Positions 51,534-60,515 of a stretch of 64,000 bases of DNA are shown here, piece by piece. The notes under the pieces are model-generated. The model worked only from the letters and a program-made list of their open reading frames with translations, did no database searches and was not told the DNA's origin. Position numbers and translations under genes: made by a program. The DNA is from Ruminococcus flavefaciens 007c (lineage in GTDB: Bacteria; Bacillota; Clostridia; Oscillospirales; Ruminococcaceae), in assembly GCF_000571935.1 (NCBI RefSeq), contig NZ_ATAX01000024.1, positions 62,001-126,000 on the forward strand, given 5' to 3'. Position 1 is the first letter of the stretch. Every line of letters begins with the position of its first letter.

Positions 51534-52047
51534 AGTATTCTATGCCTTTGCGGGCAGATATTCCTCTGTTAAAAGGATGCTTTACAGCTTTCATTTCTGT
51601 AATGTAATCAGCTTTGTTTATCATTGACTGGGAGGGATCTCTTCCTGTTATGATTATTTCAGCCTTGTCTGTCCAATGATCAAGAAATAAATTGCATAGC
51701 TCATGGTCAATAAGTTTTTTATTGCAGGCATCAAGGAACTCATCGAGCACTACAAGCTGTATTTCGCCGGATTTAAGCAGATCAATACCTTTTTTCAGCA
51801 TTTCGTTATGGCACAGAGTTACTTCCTTTTTTTCGAATTCATTCATGGCATATGTAAACTTGTTACACTTTTCACAGCACATGACATGAATATTACCTAT
51901 ATTACGCAGAATGTTGATCTCAGACGAAGAACCGTTTTTGAGAAATTGAAAAAAAGCAGCCTTCATTCCCGCACCTACAGCTCTTATGGTAAGACCGATC
52001 GCGGCTGTTGTTTTTCCTTTTCCGTTTCCGTAATAAATGTGAAGCAT
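51532..52047 (-). CDS. cobO: Cob(I)yrinic acid a,c-diamide adenosyltransferase (CobO/BtuR type)
   Basis: A 171-residue protein. P-loop GNGKGKTT (residues 7-14), AIRAVGAGMKAAFFQFLK, VVLDEFLDACNKKLI and the C-terminal VKHPFNRGISARKGIEY are CobO signatures. It moves adenosyl from ATP to reduced corrinoid Co(I). No other cobalamin synthesis gene is in the window, so it may serve salvage. RBS GGAGAGG. Promoter at 52068-52096. Confidence 0.93.
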   Translation of the reverse strand: MLHIYYGNGKGKTTAAIGLTIRAVGAGMKAAFFQFLKNGSSSEINILRNIGNIHVMCCEKCNKFTYAMNEFEKKEVTLCHNEMLKKGIDLLKSGEIQLVVLDEFLDACNKKLIDHELCNLFLDHWTDKAEIIITGRDPSQSMINKADYITEMKAVKHPFNRGISARKGIEY

Positions 52048-52067
52048 GATATCCTCTCCTTTATGCC

Positions 52068-52096
52068 ATTATAGCATAATGTGCGAATATACGCAA
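52068..52096 (-). promoter_or_regulatory. Promoter of cobO
   Basis: Minus strand TTGCGT, 17 bp, TATAAT with extended TGC. Its -35 is 3 bp from the -35 of the divergent promoter. Confidence 0.8.
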
Positions 52097-52099
52097 TAC

Positions 52100-52128
52100 T
52101 TGACATTCATTTTTTTATGGAATATAAT
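52100..52128 (+). promoter_or_regulatory. Consensus promoter of the HAD phosphatase gene
   Basis: Perfect TTGACA, 17 bp, perfect TATAAT, back-to-back with the cobO promoter. Confidence 0.9.
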
Positions 52129-52159
52129 AATATTTGATATGCAATTAAGGAGTGTTTTA

Positions 52160-52948
52160 ATGAAATCAATAGTATTTTTCGATATAGACGGCACTATTGC
52201 CACTGAAGATGAACGTGCCTTTATACCACAGAGTACCCGCGATGCTATAAAACGTACACGTGAACTCGGAAATCTTACTTTTATAAATTCGGGACGCACA
52301 GCATTCAATATTAGTCCTCGAATAAAAGAGCTTGGGTTTGACGGGTATATCTGCGGCTGCGGAACATATATAGAATACAATAACGAATTAATGTTCAGAA
52401 GTATCATAGAAAAAGATGAATGTCTTCGTATAGCCCAATTGATGCGTAAATGCAATGTCACACCTGTATATGAACATACTGACGGTTATTTCTTTGACGA
52501 TAAGGCTCCTATGACAGATGGGCTGCGTTATTTTATGGAAGTGTTCGTTGACAGCGGGATCGATGTCAGTAGGAGAGTAGAAGATGATGAGTTTATATTC
52601 GATAAATTCGTCATATGGACAAATGAAAACAGCGATATGGAACTGTTCAACAGGGAAATTGGCAAGAATTATACTATAATCGATCGCGGTAATGGTTTTT
52701 ATGAAAATGTTCCTCTTGGATATTCCAAGGCAACGGGTATTGCAAAAATTCTTGATATACTCGGTATACCTTTGGAAAATGCCTATGCAATAGGGGACAG
52801 TATGAATGATCTTTCGATGCTGAAGGCTGTTCCTAACAGTATTGCTATGGGAGGAGCAGAAGTCTTATATCCGTATGTTTCATACATAACAACTCCTATC
52901 GAAAATGACGGTATCTATAATGCTCTGAAGCACTTTGATCTGATATAA
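52160..52948 (+). CDS. Cof-type HAD-superfamily phosphatase
   Basis: Start at ATG 52160 (MKSIVFFDIDGTIA) after AAGGAGTG; 262 residues, normal for Cof/YidA-type HADs. Motif I FDIDGT (Asp8, Asp10), motif II FINSGRT, motif III KATGIAKIL (Lys), motif IV IGDSMNDLSML. The C2B cap (about 85-185) sets specificity, usually for sugar phosphates or FMN/PLP-type substrates. Upstream frame to 52046 is open but has no RBS. Confidence 0.92.
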   Translation: MKSIVFFDIDGTIATEDERAFIPQSTRDAIKRTRELGNLTFINSGRTAFNISPRIKELGFDGYICGCGTYIEYNNELMFRSIIEKDECLRIAQLMRKCNVTPVYEHTDGYFFDDKAPMTDGLRYFMEVFVDSGIDVSRRVEDDEFIFDKFVIWTNENSDMELFNREIGKNYTIIDRGNGFYENVPLGYSKATGIAKILDILGIPLENAYAIGDSMNDLSMLKAVPNSIAMGGAEVLYPYVSYITTPIENDGIYNALKHFDLI

Positions 52949-53029
52949 AAACTGCATATATTATGCAAATATTGCTATAATAATCAAATATTGCGCTTTT
53001 TTGCCCGTTTTTTTTGGCGTTTCTTGTCC

Positions 53030-53059
53030 TTGAAATGCCTATACGGCTTATGTTATAAT
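53030..53059 (+). promoter_or_regulatory. Promoter of pfk
   Basis: TTGAAA, 18 bp, TATAAT with extended TGT. Upstream, 52953-52967 is a palindrome TGCATA-TAT-TATGCA of unknown use. Confidence 0.7.
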
Positions 53060-53128
53060 ATAAATGATGCCTATGGCAAATAATTCAGGGGAGGGACGTT
53101 CTGGTTTTTGACCAGTTACGGAGAAATA

Positions 53129-54346
53129 ATGAATATTGCAGTTGCTCAGTCAGGTGGACCTACCTGCGCTATAAATGCTTCATTGGCAGGCGTTTATAGT
53201 GCAGCTCAGAAGGAAGCAAGTATTGATAAGATATACGGTGTTTTAAACGGTATCGAGGGTATTATTAACGACGAAATGGTTGATCTTTCGGAAAAAATAT
53301 CCAGCGATGTAAATTATCAGCTTCTGCTGAGAACGCCTTCTGCTGTACTTGGTTCGTGCAGAAAAAAGCTTCCCGATCACAGGGAAAAGTCCGAAATATA
53401 TGAGAAGATAACGGAAATCCTCAGAAAAAGAGGGATCGGTATGTTTTTTTATATCGGCGGAAACGATTCTATGGATACTGTCGCAAAGTATTCGGATTAT
53501 CTCAGGTGCAACAATATTGATGATATAAAAATAATCGGCATCCCCAAGACCATTGACAACGATCTTTGCGAAACCGATCATTCGCCCGGATTTGGTTCTG
53601 CTGCTAAATATGTAGCTGCAACAGTTCAGGAAATAACACGTGACAGTAATGTATACAGTATACCTTCCGTAACTATAATTGAAACAATGGGACGCCATGC
53701 AGGTTGGCTTGCAGCTGCTTCCTGCTGTATAAGAGCAAACGGAGAAGCTGCTCCTCATTTGATATACCTTCCCGAGACAACATTCAGCATAGAAAGATTT
53801 TTAGCAGATGTTAAAAATGAAATGAAAAAACACAGAGCAGTAATCGTTGTCGTATCAGAGGGAGTAAAAACTGCTGAGGGCAAATTTGCTGCCGAAGAAT
53901 ATCAGTCAGGTCAGAAGGATGTTTTCGGACACAGTTATCTTTCAGGAATAGGAAAATTCCTTGAAAAGCTTGTTGCTGCTGAAATTGGCTGTAAAGTACG
54001 TTCGATTGAGCTTAACGTTATGCAGCGCTGTAGTTCGCATATCGCTTCTTTGGAGGACATACAGTCATCGGAAGCAATAGGAATGGCAGCTGTTGAAGCT
54101 GGCATTTCCGGTAAATCAGGCTGTATGATGACATTTGTAAGAGAGTCTGATATGCCCTACAGCTACAGGATCGATACAACAGATGCTTCAAAGGCTGCAA
54201 ATTCCGAAAAATTCTTCCCACGTGAATGGATAAATGAAGAAGGAAATAACGTTCTTCCGCCTGCATATGATTATCTTATGCCTCTTATCCAGGGAGAGCT
54301 TCATGCTATTATGAAGAATGGTATGCCACTAAATTTTGTAATATAA
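53129..54346 (+). CDS. 6-phosphofructokinase, probably pyrophosphate-dependent
   Basis: Start at ATG 53129 (MNIAVAQSGGPTCAINASL) after CGGAG; 405 residues, longer than the 320-residue ATP enzyme. The phosphoryl-donor loop reads G-G-N-D-S (110-114): Asp113 replaces the Gly that lets ATP bind. Lys140 in IPKTIDNDL replaces the second Gly. This Asp/Lys pair is the known mark of PPi-PFKs. Substrate segments TDHSPGFGSAAKY and ETMGRHAGWLA are intact. PPi use saves ATP in glycolysis and makes the step reversible. Confidence 0.88.
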   Translation: MNIAVAQSGGPTCAINASLAGVYSAAQKEASIDKIYGVLNGIEGIINDEMVDLSEKISSDVNYQLLLRTPSAVLGSCRKKLPDHREKSEIYEKITEILRKRGIGMFFYIGGNDSMDTVAKYSDYLRCNNIDDIKIIGIPKTIDNDLCETDHSPGFGSAAKYVAATVQEITRDSNVYSIPSVTIIETMGRHAGWLAAASCCIRANGEAAPHLIYLPETTFSIERFLADVKNEMKKHRAVIVVVSEGVKTAEGKFAAEEYQSGQKDVFGHSYLSGIGKFLEKLVAAEIGCKVRSIELNVMQRCSSHIASLEDIQSSEAIGMAAVEAGISGKSGCMMTFVRESDMPYSYRIDTTDASKAANSEKFFPREWINEEGNNVLPPAYDYLMPLIQGELHAIMKNGMPLNFVI

Positions 54347-54369
54347 CAAGGATGAATATTATCAGTAAA

Positions 54370-54399
54370 AAAAGCTGCACGTTAAAACGTGCAGCTTTT
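54370..54399. terminator. Bidirectional terminator
   Basis: AAAAGCTGCACGTT/AACGTGCAGCTTTT stem between pfk and the convergent GH9 cellulase gene. Confidence 0.92.
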
Positions 54400-54406
54400 G
54401 ATTTTA

Positions 54407-57310
54407 TTATGCCTTAGAAGGATCAAGTGAAGTGATCTTCTTGAGAAGGAACTGCTGGATACGAACTGCGTCGTCGCCTGAAAGTCCCTTTGTTGACAGG
54501 TCAACATCAGCGTTGATATTTCCAATTGAAGTAAGGGGCTTAGCAGCTGTACCGCCAACACCGTATTTGTTGGGATTTGCAAGTGCCTGTAAAATAAGGA
54601 TTGCATCTGAAAGATCAACCTTTCCGTCACAGTTTGCGTCTCCGTATAAAATATCAACGGGATCAGGACCGGAAGAACCGGGACCTCCTGGATTAGAAGG
54701 ATCTCCGGGGATAACAGTGCCGGGGGTAATATTTGAAGGTGTATCTTCCGGCTTTGTTCCGTCAGGTTCTTCGCCCCATACCAGCTTGTCATCAGCGTAA
54801 AGTGTGATCTTATCGGTTATTGCAGCTGCTTCGTTTTCATCAGCAAATGAAACGATATCAGCATAGCTGTAGTCATTCTTGGAATCCCAGATAACGTCTT
54901 CATAAGTTTCGAGATCCTGCTTGTATCCAAGTGCGAACTGGAATACGCGGCTGCCGTAGAAGTCACAGTTCAGCCACTGCATCTCAACGTAGTATGTGCC
55001 GTCATCGTCGTACTTGACGGGTCCTGTGAATTTGGCCTCATTCTTACCGTTTGAATAGCTCTTTTCCTGATCGTAGTCGATACGGTAGAAGATATACTGG
55101 TCAGGATCGTATCCTGCGTCAACGAGTTCCTTGATATTGAAGTAATATCTTGCCTTGAGGTTGCTCTCGAAACGAGGCGGGTTGATAGTTCTGTTGTAAA
55201 CAACTACTTTGAGCTGAACGCTGCCGTCCTGTTCCTGGTTCTTTCCTCCTGCACAGTAGAGACCTACAGGCAGAGGATTGCCGTCTGCATCTATCTGATC
55301 GTAACCGATAGCGTTTTTGGACATATCGAAATCAGGAATTATGTGATTTTCTTTTTCGAGTTCCTTGCCCTTTGCACCGTAGAAGTGGTACAGACCGGCA
55401 AGATCTCCGCAGAAGCCTGCATTATAGTCATCTGTAACTTCGTTATAAATGTAATCCTTAGTAATATCAACGTGTACGTCGTCAAGATCGGGACCTCCGA
55501 CAAGTGCGCCCCAGAGAGTATGTACCTGAACTACAGGATCTTCCATGCTCTGCTTACCTGAGCAGTGTGAAGAACGATGATGAGGCTGTGATGCAAAGTT
55601 GTTCTCGTATCCTACCTCATAAGCATATCCCATGGGGTTTTTACCGAGGATGTATTCCATCTGAGCCTTTGCCCAGGGGAGGAAAGTCTCATCACCGGTC
55701 GTCTTTGCGTATACGCAAGCACACAGACCTGCTGCGGTATTGTAACGTGCTGAACCGTAGCCTGCAACAACTGCCCAGCCGTAAGGTGACTTGGCGATAA
55801 AGTCGCTGCTTGTGTCGCTGTCGGGGAGATCAGGGATCTGATCGCATGTCATAGGAGTATTCCAGAGATAGTCATCCATTCCGAAGTACTTATGACCGTG
55901 AACAGGTTCATAGCCCCACTTTGATGTATCTGTTTTTGCGCTGCAGCCTGACCAGAACTCAAGGTTGTAGCGGAAAATATACCAGTCACGGGCAGTATTT
56001 GTTATAGGAGCAAGCTTAGCAAAAACTCCGCCCCATACTGTATCCCAGCAGTGTACCCAGATATTCTGCCAGCAGTTACCTGTATCTGTGATTATACGCT
56101 TCATATATCCTGTGTAAGGATGAGCGCCCTTATCGTTTGTTGTAGTTTCATCAACATCGATGATAGCTCTGATATATTTATCGTATGCTGCGTCCTTCTG
56201 AGTTTCGTCTTCGGCAACAGCTGCATAGTAAAGCCATACAGCAGCCCAGGAAAGCTCATCATAATCGTAGCTTGAGTGATAGAATCCGCCGTCATATCCG
56301 AGAACCAGCGAGCTGGGCGTAGAACCGGGAGTCCATGACTCTTCATGTGTTGCAACAGCGAGCTCATAAAGTGCTCTTGCATATTTAAGGTTCTTTGCAG
56401 CATATTCAGGATCTGTATCCTTGAAATTGAGATAATTGATAGCAAGAGAAGCTGAAGCGCCTGCACACTGATCGGGAGCGGGCATTTCAGTTGTTGCAAA
56501 GTAAGCGGGTCTCTTTACCGCACAGCTTGATGATGCAACAACAGTATCATCAACCTGAAGCTCGGGAGCACACCAGTAGTTATGGTCGTTATTACCCTCT
56601 CCGACCTGATAACAATAAGCAATTGCGTTGCCATCATCATCAAGGAATGTAGCCTTCATATAATAATCGTTGATCCAGCGCATCTCGTCCTCAACGTGCT
56701 TATCAAGGCCCATTTCTTTGTATGCGTCTCTGAATTCATAATATCCCCAGCCGACGGTTGAAGCAGAGAAGCTTCCGGGGAGACCGAACTTTACATGGTC
56801 ACCGGCGTCGTGCCAACCGCCTGTGAGATCAAGTTTACCGTCGCCGTCCGGATCAAGATACTTACGGTTCTTTTCGATGAATGATGAAGACATATTAACG
56901 CCTTCATAAAGTCCTTTTGCAGCACTGAGACCGCCGTCGCCGTCACCTTCGCCCTTAGGCTGTTCATCTTCCTTTTTAGGCTGATCCTTGCCATTCTGAG
57001 AACCGTCGTTCTTTGCCTCACCGTAAAGCTCAGGCATAGGGTTCATTGGCTGGAGCGGGATCTCGGCGTCCTTAACGTGGCAGTTTCCGCGCCAGGAATA
57101 GTAGCCGTCGTTTGCAACTTCGTCTCCGCACTTGTTTGCATCGTAGAAACACAATGCAAGCTGAAGAGCTTCAGCAAAGTTGTCGTAATTGTTGGGTTTG
57201 CCCTCTGTTATAACAGCAGCATTAGCTGATGTTATTATACCGCTTGACAGAAGTGTTGCGGCTGCAGAAAGGCAGGCTAATGATTTTTTGAATATCTTCG
57301 CCTTTTTCAT
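54407..57310 (-). CDS. Secreted GH9 cellulase with CBM3-like and dockerin modules
   Basis: A 967-residue protein. Signal peptide 1-31; GH9 catalytic domain about 37-645 with FAEALQLALCFYDANKCG, SWRGN, GGWHDAGDHVKFGLP (Asp168, Asp171) and catalytic acid Glu624 in YNEVTDDYNAGF. CBM3c-like module about 693-815 (LKVVVYNRTINPP, YYVEMQW). Pro/Gly linker 850-887; type I-like dockerin 888-960. The first calcium loop is canonical (DANCDGKVDLSDAI), the second altered (NADVDLSTKGLSGDDA). A charged insert of about 80 residues (78-160) interrupts the catalytic domain. The dockerin implies attachment to a cellulosome scaffoldin. Confidence 0.95.
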   Translation of the reverse strand: MKKAKIFKKSLACLSAAATLLSSGIITSANAAVITEGKPNNYDNFAEALQLALCFYDANKCGDEVANDGYYSWRGNCHVKDAEIPLQPMNPMPELYGEAKNDGSQNGKDQPKKEDEQPKGEGDGDGGLSAAKGLYEGVNMSSSFIEKNRKYLDPDGDGKLDLTGGWHDAGDHVKFGLPGSFSASTVGWGYYEFRDAYKEMGLDKHVEDEMRWINDYYMKATFLDDDGNAIAYCYQVGEGNNDHNYWCAPELQVDDTVVASSSCAVKRPAYFATTEMPAPDQCAGASASLAINYLNFKDTDPEYAAKNLKYARALYELAVATHEESWTPGSTPSSLVLGYDGGFYHSSYDYDELSWAAVWLYYAAVAEDETQKDAAYDKYIRAIIDVDETTTNDKGAHPYTGYMKRIITDTGNCWQNIWVHCWDTVWGGVFAKLAPITNTARDWYIFRYNLEFWSGCSAKTDTSKWGYEPVHGHKYFGMDDYLWNTPMTCDQIPDLPDSDTSSDFIAKSPYGWAVVAGYGSARYNTAAGLCACVYAKTTGDETFLPWAKAQMEYILGKNPMGYAYEVGYENNFASQPHHRSSHCSGKQSMEDPVVQVHTLWGALVGGPDLDDVHVDITKDYIYNEVTDDYNAGFCGDLAGLYHFYGAKGKELEKENHIIPDFDMSKNAIGYDQIDADGNPLPVGLYCAGGKNQEQDGSVQLKVVVYNRTINPPRFESNLKARYYFNIKELVDAGYDPDQYIFYRIDYDQEKSYSNGKNEAKFTGPVKYDDDGTYYVEMQWLNCDFYGSRVFQFALGYKQDLETYEDVIWDSKNDYSYADIVSFADENEAAAITDKITLYADDKLVWGEEPDGTKPEDTPSNITPGTVIPGDPSNPGGPGSSGPDPVDILYGDANCDGKVDLSDAILILQALANPNKYGVGGTAAKPLTSIGNINADVDLSTKGLSGDDAVRIQQFLLKKITSLDPSKA

Positions 57311-57345
57311 TTAGATCTTCCTTTCAAGAGTAATTTTATATCTAA

Positions 57346-57374
57346 CGGAGTATTCCAGCCTATGAAATACTCCG
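57346..57374 (-). terminator. Hairpin between yerC and the cellulase gene
   Basis: CGGAGTATT and AATACTCCG, 9-bp perfect stem with an 11-base loop, 12 bp after the yerC stop. The T-run on the minus strand is weak, so it may be a leaky terminator in the leader of the cellulase mRNA. Confidence 0.6.
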
Positions 57375-57385
57375 CTTTAGCCGTT

Positions 57386-57688
57386 TTACTTCAGCAGATT
57401 TTTCTTTTTAAGTCTGTCGAAAACAATATTATATCCGTCATTTCCGTCTTTAAGGGAACGATTAACCCTGCTGATGGTCGCCGTGCTGGCACCGGTTTCG
57501 GTAACGATACTATTATATACTCTGTGTTCATCAAGAAGTTTAGCAACATGAAGACGCTGAGCAAATGCTTTAAGCTCGATACTTGTACAAAGATCATCAA
57601 AGAACTTATAACAGTCATCAACCGAATCAAGAGTCAGAATAGCTTCAAAGAGCAGATCCATACTTTCTGATTTAATTTTGTCGATCAT
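57386..57688 (-). CDS. TrpR-like DNA-binding protein, YerC/YecD family
   Basis: Start set at the second ATG, 57688 (MIDKIKSESMDLLF), because TTGGAGAAT lies just before it; 100 residues. The protein has the YerC pattern: LDSVDDCYKFFDDLCTSIELKAFAQRLHVAKLL and a TrpR-type HTH VTETGASTATISRVNRSLKDGNDGY. It should bind DNA as a dimer. In many Firmicutes yerC is near nucleotide or DNA-repair genes; here it directly precedes a cellulase gene on the same strand. Confidence 0.9.
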   Translation of the reverse strand: MIDKIKSESMDLLFEAILTLDSVDDCYKFFDDLCTSIELKAFAQRLHVAKLLDEHRVYNSIVTETGASTATISRVNRSLKDGNDGYNIVFDRLKKKNLLK

Positions 57689-57739
57689 AGTAATTCTCCA
57701 ATCTGCCATAAAGGCGTAAGCAACAATTTCTTACTTTAC

Positions 57740-57768
57740 ATTTTAACACATTATTCCGTAAAAGTAAA
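57740..57768 (-). promoter_or_regulatory. Promoter of yerC
   Basis: Minus strand TTTACT, 17 bp, TAAAAT with extended TGT. Confidence 0.65.
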
Positions 57769-58058
57769 GCCTTTTTCTACAAAAAGTAAGTCAATACAAA
57801 GAACGATACATAAAATGTAAGGTAAAAAGTCATAAAAGAGCATACACCTTTGTGTATATCATAACACATTCTAAACAAAAAGTAAAGGAGATTTTATAAA
57901 GTCCGCAAAAAATGGGTAAGTAAGTGCTAAATCAGCAAATTTCCGTATATGATATTACCTTGGGTTTAATAATCGGACTTAAATGAAGACCGACAACCTT
58001 TAAATTAAGCAAATATTATCAGCATTATAATTCAGCAGCTTCAAAAGCACCAAAGTAC
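57769..58058. other. AT-rich intergenic region between yerC and lon
   Basis: No gene found. It contains a small inverted repeat ATACAC-CTTT-GTGTAT (about 57843-57858), repeated AAAAAGTAA strings and a good Shine-Dalgarno-like AAAGGAG (57884) that is not followed by a usable start codon. No CIRCE element or CtsR repeat was found, so the control of lon here is not the classic heat-shock type. Confidence 0.5.
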
Positions 58059-58087
58059 TTGAAATATTATTATTTTTATAGTATAAT
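58059..58087 (+). promoter_or_regulatory. Promoter of lon
   Basis: TTGAAA, 17 bp, TATAAT. Confidence 0.85.
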
Positions 58088-58151
58088 AAAATAGGTCGTT
58101 AGTAAACGGCTGTATGGATAAATATGATAACAAAAGAAACGCGGTGAATTT

Positions 58152-60494
58152 ATGGAACAGACAATAAAAAGCGATAAGAATATAGAAGAGGCTAATATCC
58201 TCTATACAGTAGCAATGCGCGGGCTTGTTGCTTTTCCGAAGATGGTGATGCACTTTGATGTCTCACGAAGCAAGTCAATGATGGCTGTCGAGAAGGCTCT
58301 CAAGGCTGACGGAAAGCTTTTTCTTGTAACTCAGCATGAAGCATATGTTGAAAATCCCAAGGCTTCGGATCTTTATAAAGTTGGTGTTGTAGCCGAGATA
58401 AAACAGGTTCTTAAGCTGCCAGATAACGTTATGAAGGTTCTTGTCGAAGGCTCATATAAGGCGAATCTTGTTCGTCTTATAGACGACGGGGAAGTTCTCA
58501 AGGCGGAAGTAAAGCGCACGCCGACATATTCGAGAGCAAAATATGATGAAGTTGAAGCCGAAGCTCTCATGCGTTCTGTAAAGGACGTTTTTGAACGGTA
58601 TGCTTCCTTCTTTCCGAGAATGCCAAAGGAACTCCTTACATCAATTATGACTCAGGACTCTCCTTTGAAGCTTTTTGAGACAGTTACGTTCAACTGCAAT
58701 CTCAATTATCGTGACAAGCAGACTTTGCTTGAGGAGACAAGCGTTATAAACAAGCTTTCAGTCTTATTTGCCTGTCTTACATCTGAGGTTGAGATACTTG
58801 AGCTTGAAAACCTTATTAACGAGCAGACAAAAAACAGCATAGATAAAGGGCAGCGTGAATTCTATCTTCGTGAGCAACTCAGGGTAATACAGGAGCAGCT
58901 TGGCGAAGATGAGGGAGAAGAAGCCTTCAGCTATATAAATGACATAATGGATCTTAAGCTGGATGAAAAGAATAAGGAGAAGCTTCTGAAGGAAGCTGAT
59001 AAGCTTACAAAGCTTCCTCCTTCTTCACAGGAAGCATTTGTCATAAAAAATTATCTTGATACTGTTCTTGATCTGCCTTGGGGAAAGTATACGAAGGCAA
59101 AGCTTTCCATTGACAAAGCGGAAGCTGTTCTTGAAAAGGATCATTACGGTCTTAAGAAAGTCAAGGAGCGTATACTTGAATTCCTTGCTGTTCATATTCT
59201 TAACCCCGAAATTAAGGGACAGATAATCTGTCTTGCAGGCCCTCCTGGTATTGGTAAAACTTCTATTGCAAAGTCCATTGCCAAGGCTATGGGCAGAAAG
59301 TATGCGAGGGTCTCTCTTGGAGGCGTTCGCGACGAAGCTGATATAAGAGGACACAGAAAGACCTACGTCGGCGCAATGCCGGGACGTATAATAACTGCTC
59401 TGTCTCAGGCAGGTTCTGCTAACCCCCTTATACTTTTTGATGAGATAGATAAGCTTTGTAGCGACATAAAGGGCGATCCGTCATCTGCCATGCTTGAAGT
59501 CCTCGACTCCGAGCAGAACAATGCGTTCCGCGATCACTTCATTGAGGTTCCTTTTGACCTCAGCAAGGCTGTATTTATTACAACAGCAAATAATGTAAGC
59601 GCTATTCCCGCACCTCTTCTTGACCGAATGGAAGTTATCGAGCTTCCAAGCTATACTGCTGAGGAAAAATTCCATATTGCCAAGGAACATCTTGTTCCAA
59701 AACAGCTCAAGGAACACGGCCTTAAAGCTTCACAGCTGAAGATCAGTGACGATGCTATAAATGATATAGTTCAGTATTACACGAAGGAAGCTGGCGTTCG
59801 TACACTTGAAAGAAATATTGCTTCGCTTTGCCGCAAGGTTGCTAAAAAGGTCGCCGCAGGCGAGGTGAAGAAGGTAACTATCAAGGCAAAGGATCTTACC
59901 GATTATCTTGGAATACATAAATACCTTAACGATCTTTCGTCCAAAAAGGATCAGGTAGGTGTCGTAAACGGTCTTGCCTGGACATCAGTGGGCGGTGTTC
60001 TTATGCCCATCGAAGTTCTTGTAATGAACGGCACCGGAAAAATCGAGGTCACAGGTTCCCTCGGTGAGGTCATGAAGGAAAGTTCACGTATTGCAGTCAG
60101 CTATGTACGCAGTATTGCTGATAAGTATGGAATCAATCCTGATTTTTATAAAGAGAAGGACGTTCATATCCACGCACCTGAGGGAGCGGTTCCGAAGGAT
60201 GGCCCTTCGGCAGGCGTTACAATGACTACAGCGCTTGTATCGGCTCTTTCGGGACTGAAGGCAAGATCAGATATTGCAATGACAGGTGAAGTTACACTTC
60301 ACGGTAAAGTTCTGCCGATCGGCGGACTTCGTGAAAAGACAATGGCTGCTTATAAAGCAGGTATTAAGAATGTAATAATTCCTGTTGCGAACAAGCCAGA
60401 TCTTGAAGAGGTCGATCAGGTAGTCAAGGACGCTATAAACTTCACTTATGCTGATGATCTTACAGATGTTCTTGACACAGCACTTATCAAATAA
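58152..60494 (+). CDS. lon: ATP-dependent protease Lon (LonA)
   Basis: A 780-residue protein of LonA size. N-terminal LON substrate domain (about 10-200), coiled-coil region (215-290, KGQREFYLREQLRVIQEQLGEDEGEE), AAA+ module with Walker A GPPGIGKTS and Walker B ILFDEIDKL, sensor NNVSAIPAPLLDRMEVIELPSYT, and the protease domain with Ser686 in PKDGPSAG and Lys729 in GGLREKTMAA. It degrades misfolded and regulatory proteins in the cytoplasm. engB follows by 21 bp, a pairing common in Firmicutes. Confidence 0.98.
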   Translation: MEQTIKSDKNIEEANILYTVAMRGLVAFPKMVMHFDVSRSKSMMAVEKALKADGKLFLVTQHEAYVENPKASDLYKVGVVAEIKQVLKLPDNVMKVLVEGSYKANLVRLIDDGEVLKAEVKRTPTYSRAKYDEVEAEALMRSVKDVFERYASFFPRMPKELLTSIMTQDSPLKLFETVTFNCNLNYRDKQTLLEETSVINKLSVLFACLTSEVEILELENLINEQTKNSIDKGQREFYLREQLRVIQEQLGEDEGEEAFSYINDIMDLKLDEKNKEKLLKEADKLTKLPPSSQEAFVIKNYLDTVLDLPWGKYTKAKLSIDKAEAVLEKDHYGLKKVKERILEFLAVHILNPEIKGQIICLAGPPGIGKTSIAKSIAKAMGRKYARVSLGGVRDEADIRGHRKTYVGAMPGRIITALSQAGSANPLILFDEIDKLCSDIKGDPSSAMLEVLDSEQNNAFRDHFIEVPFDLSKAVFITTANNVSAIPAPLLDRMEVIELPSYTAEEKFHIAKEHLVPKQLKEHGLKASQLKISDDAINDIVQYYTKEAGVRTLERNIASLCRKVAKKVAAGEVKKVTIKAKDLTDYLGIHKYLNDLSSKKDQVGVVNGLAWTSVGGVLMPIEVLVMNGTGKIEVTGSLGEVMKESSRIAVSYVRSIADKYGINPDFYKEKDVHIHAPEGAVPKDGPSAGVTMTTALVSALSGLKARSDIAMTGEVTLHGKVLPIGGLREKTMAAYKAGIKNVIIPVANKPDLEEVDQVVKDAINFTYADDLTDVLDTALIK

Positions 60495-60515
60495 CAGCTC
60501 CAAGGAGGAAGTGCC

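Noticed and set aside
57769..58058. CIRCE or CtsR heat-shock operator upstream of lon
   Set aside because: No TTAGCACTC-N9-GAGTGCTAA and no tandem GGTCAAA heptads; only short unrelated inverted repeats were seen.
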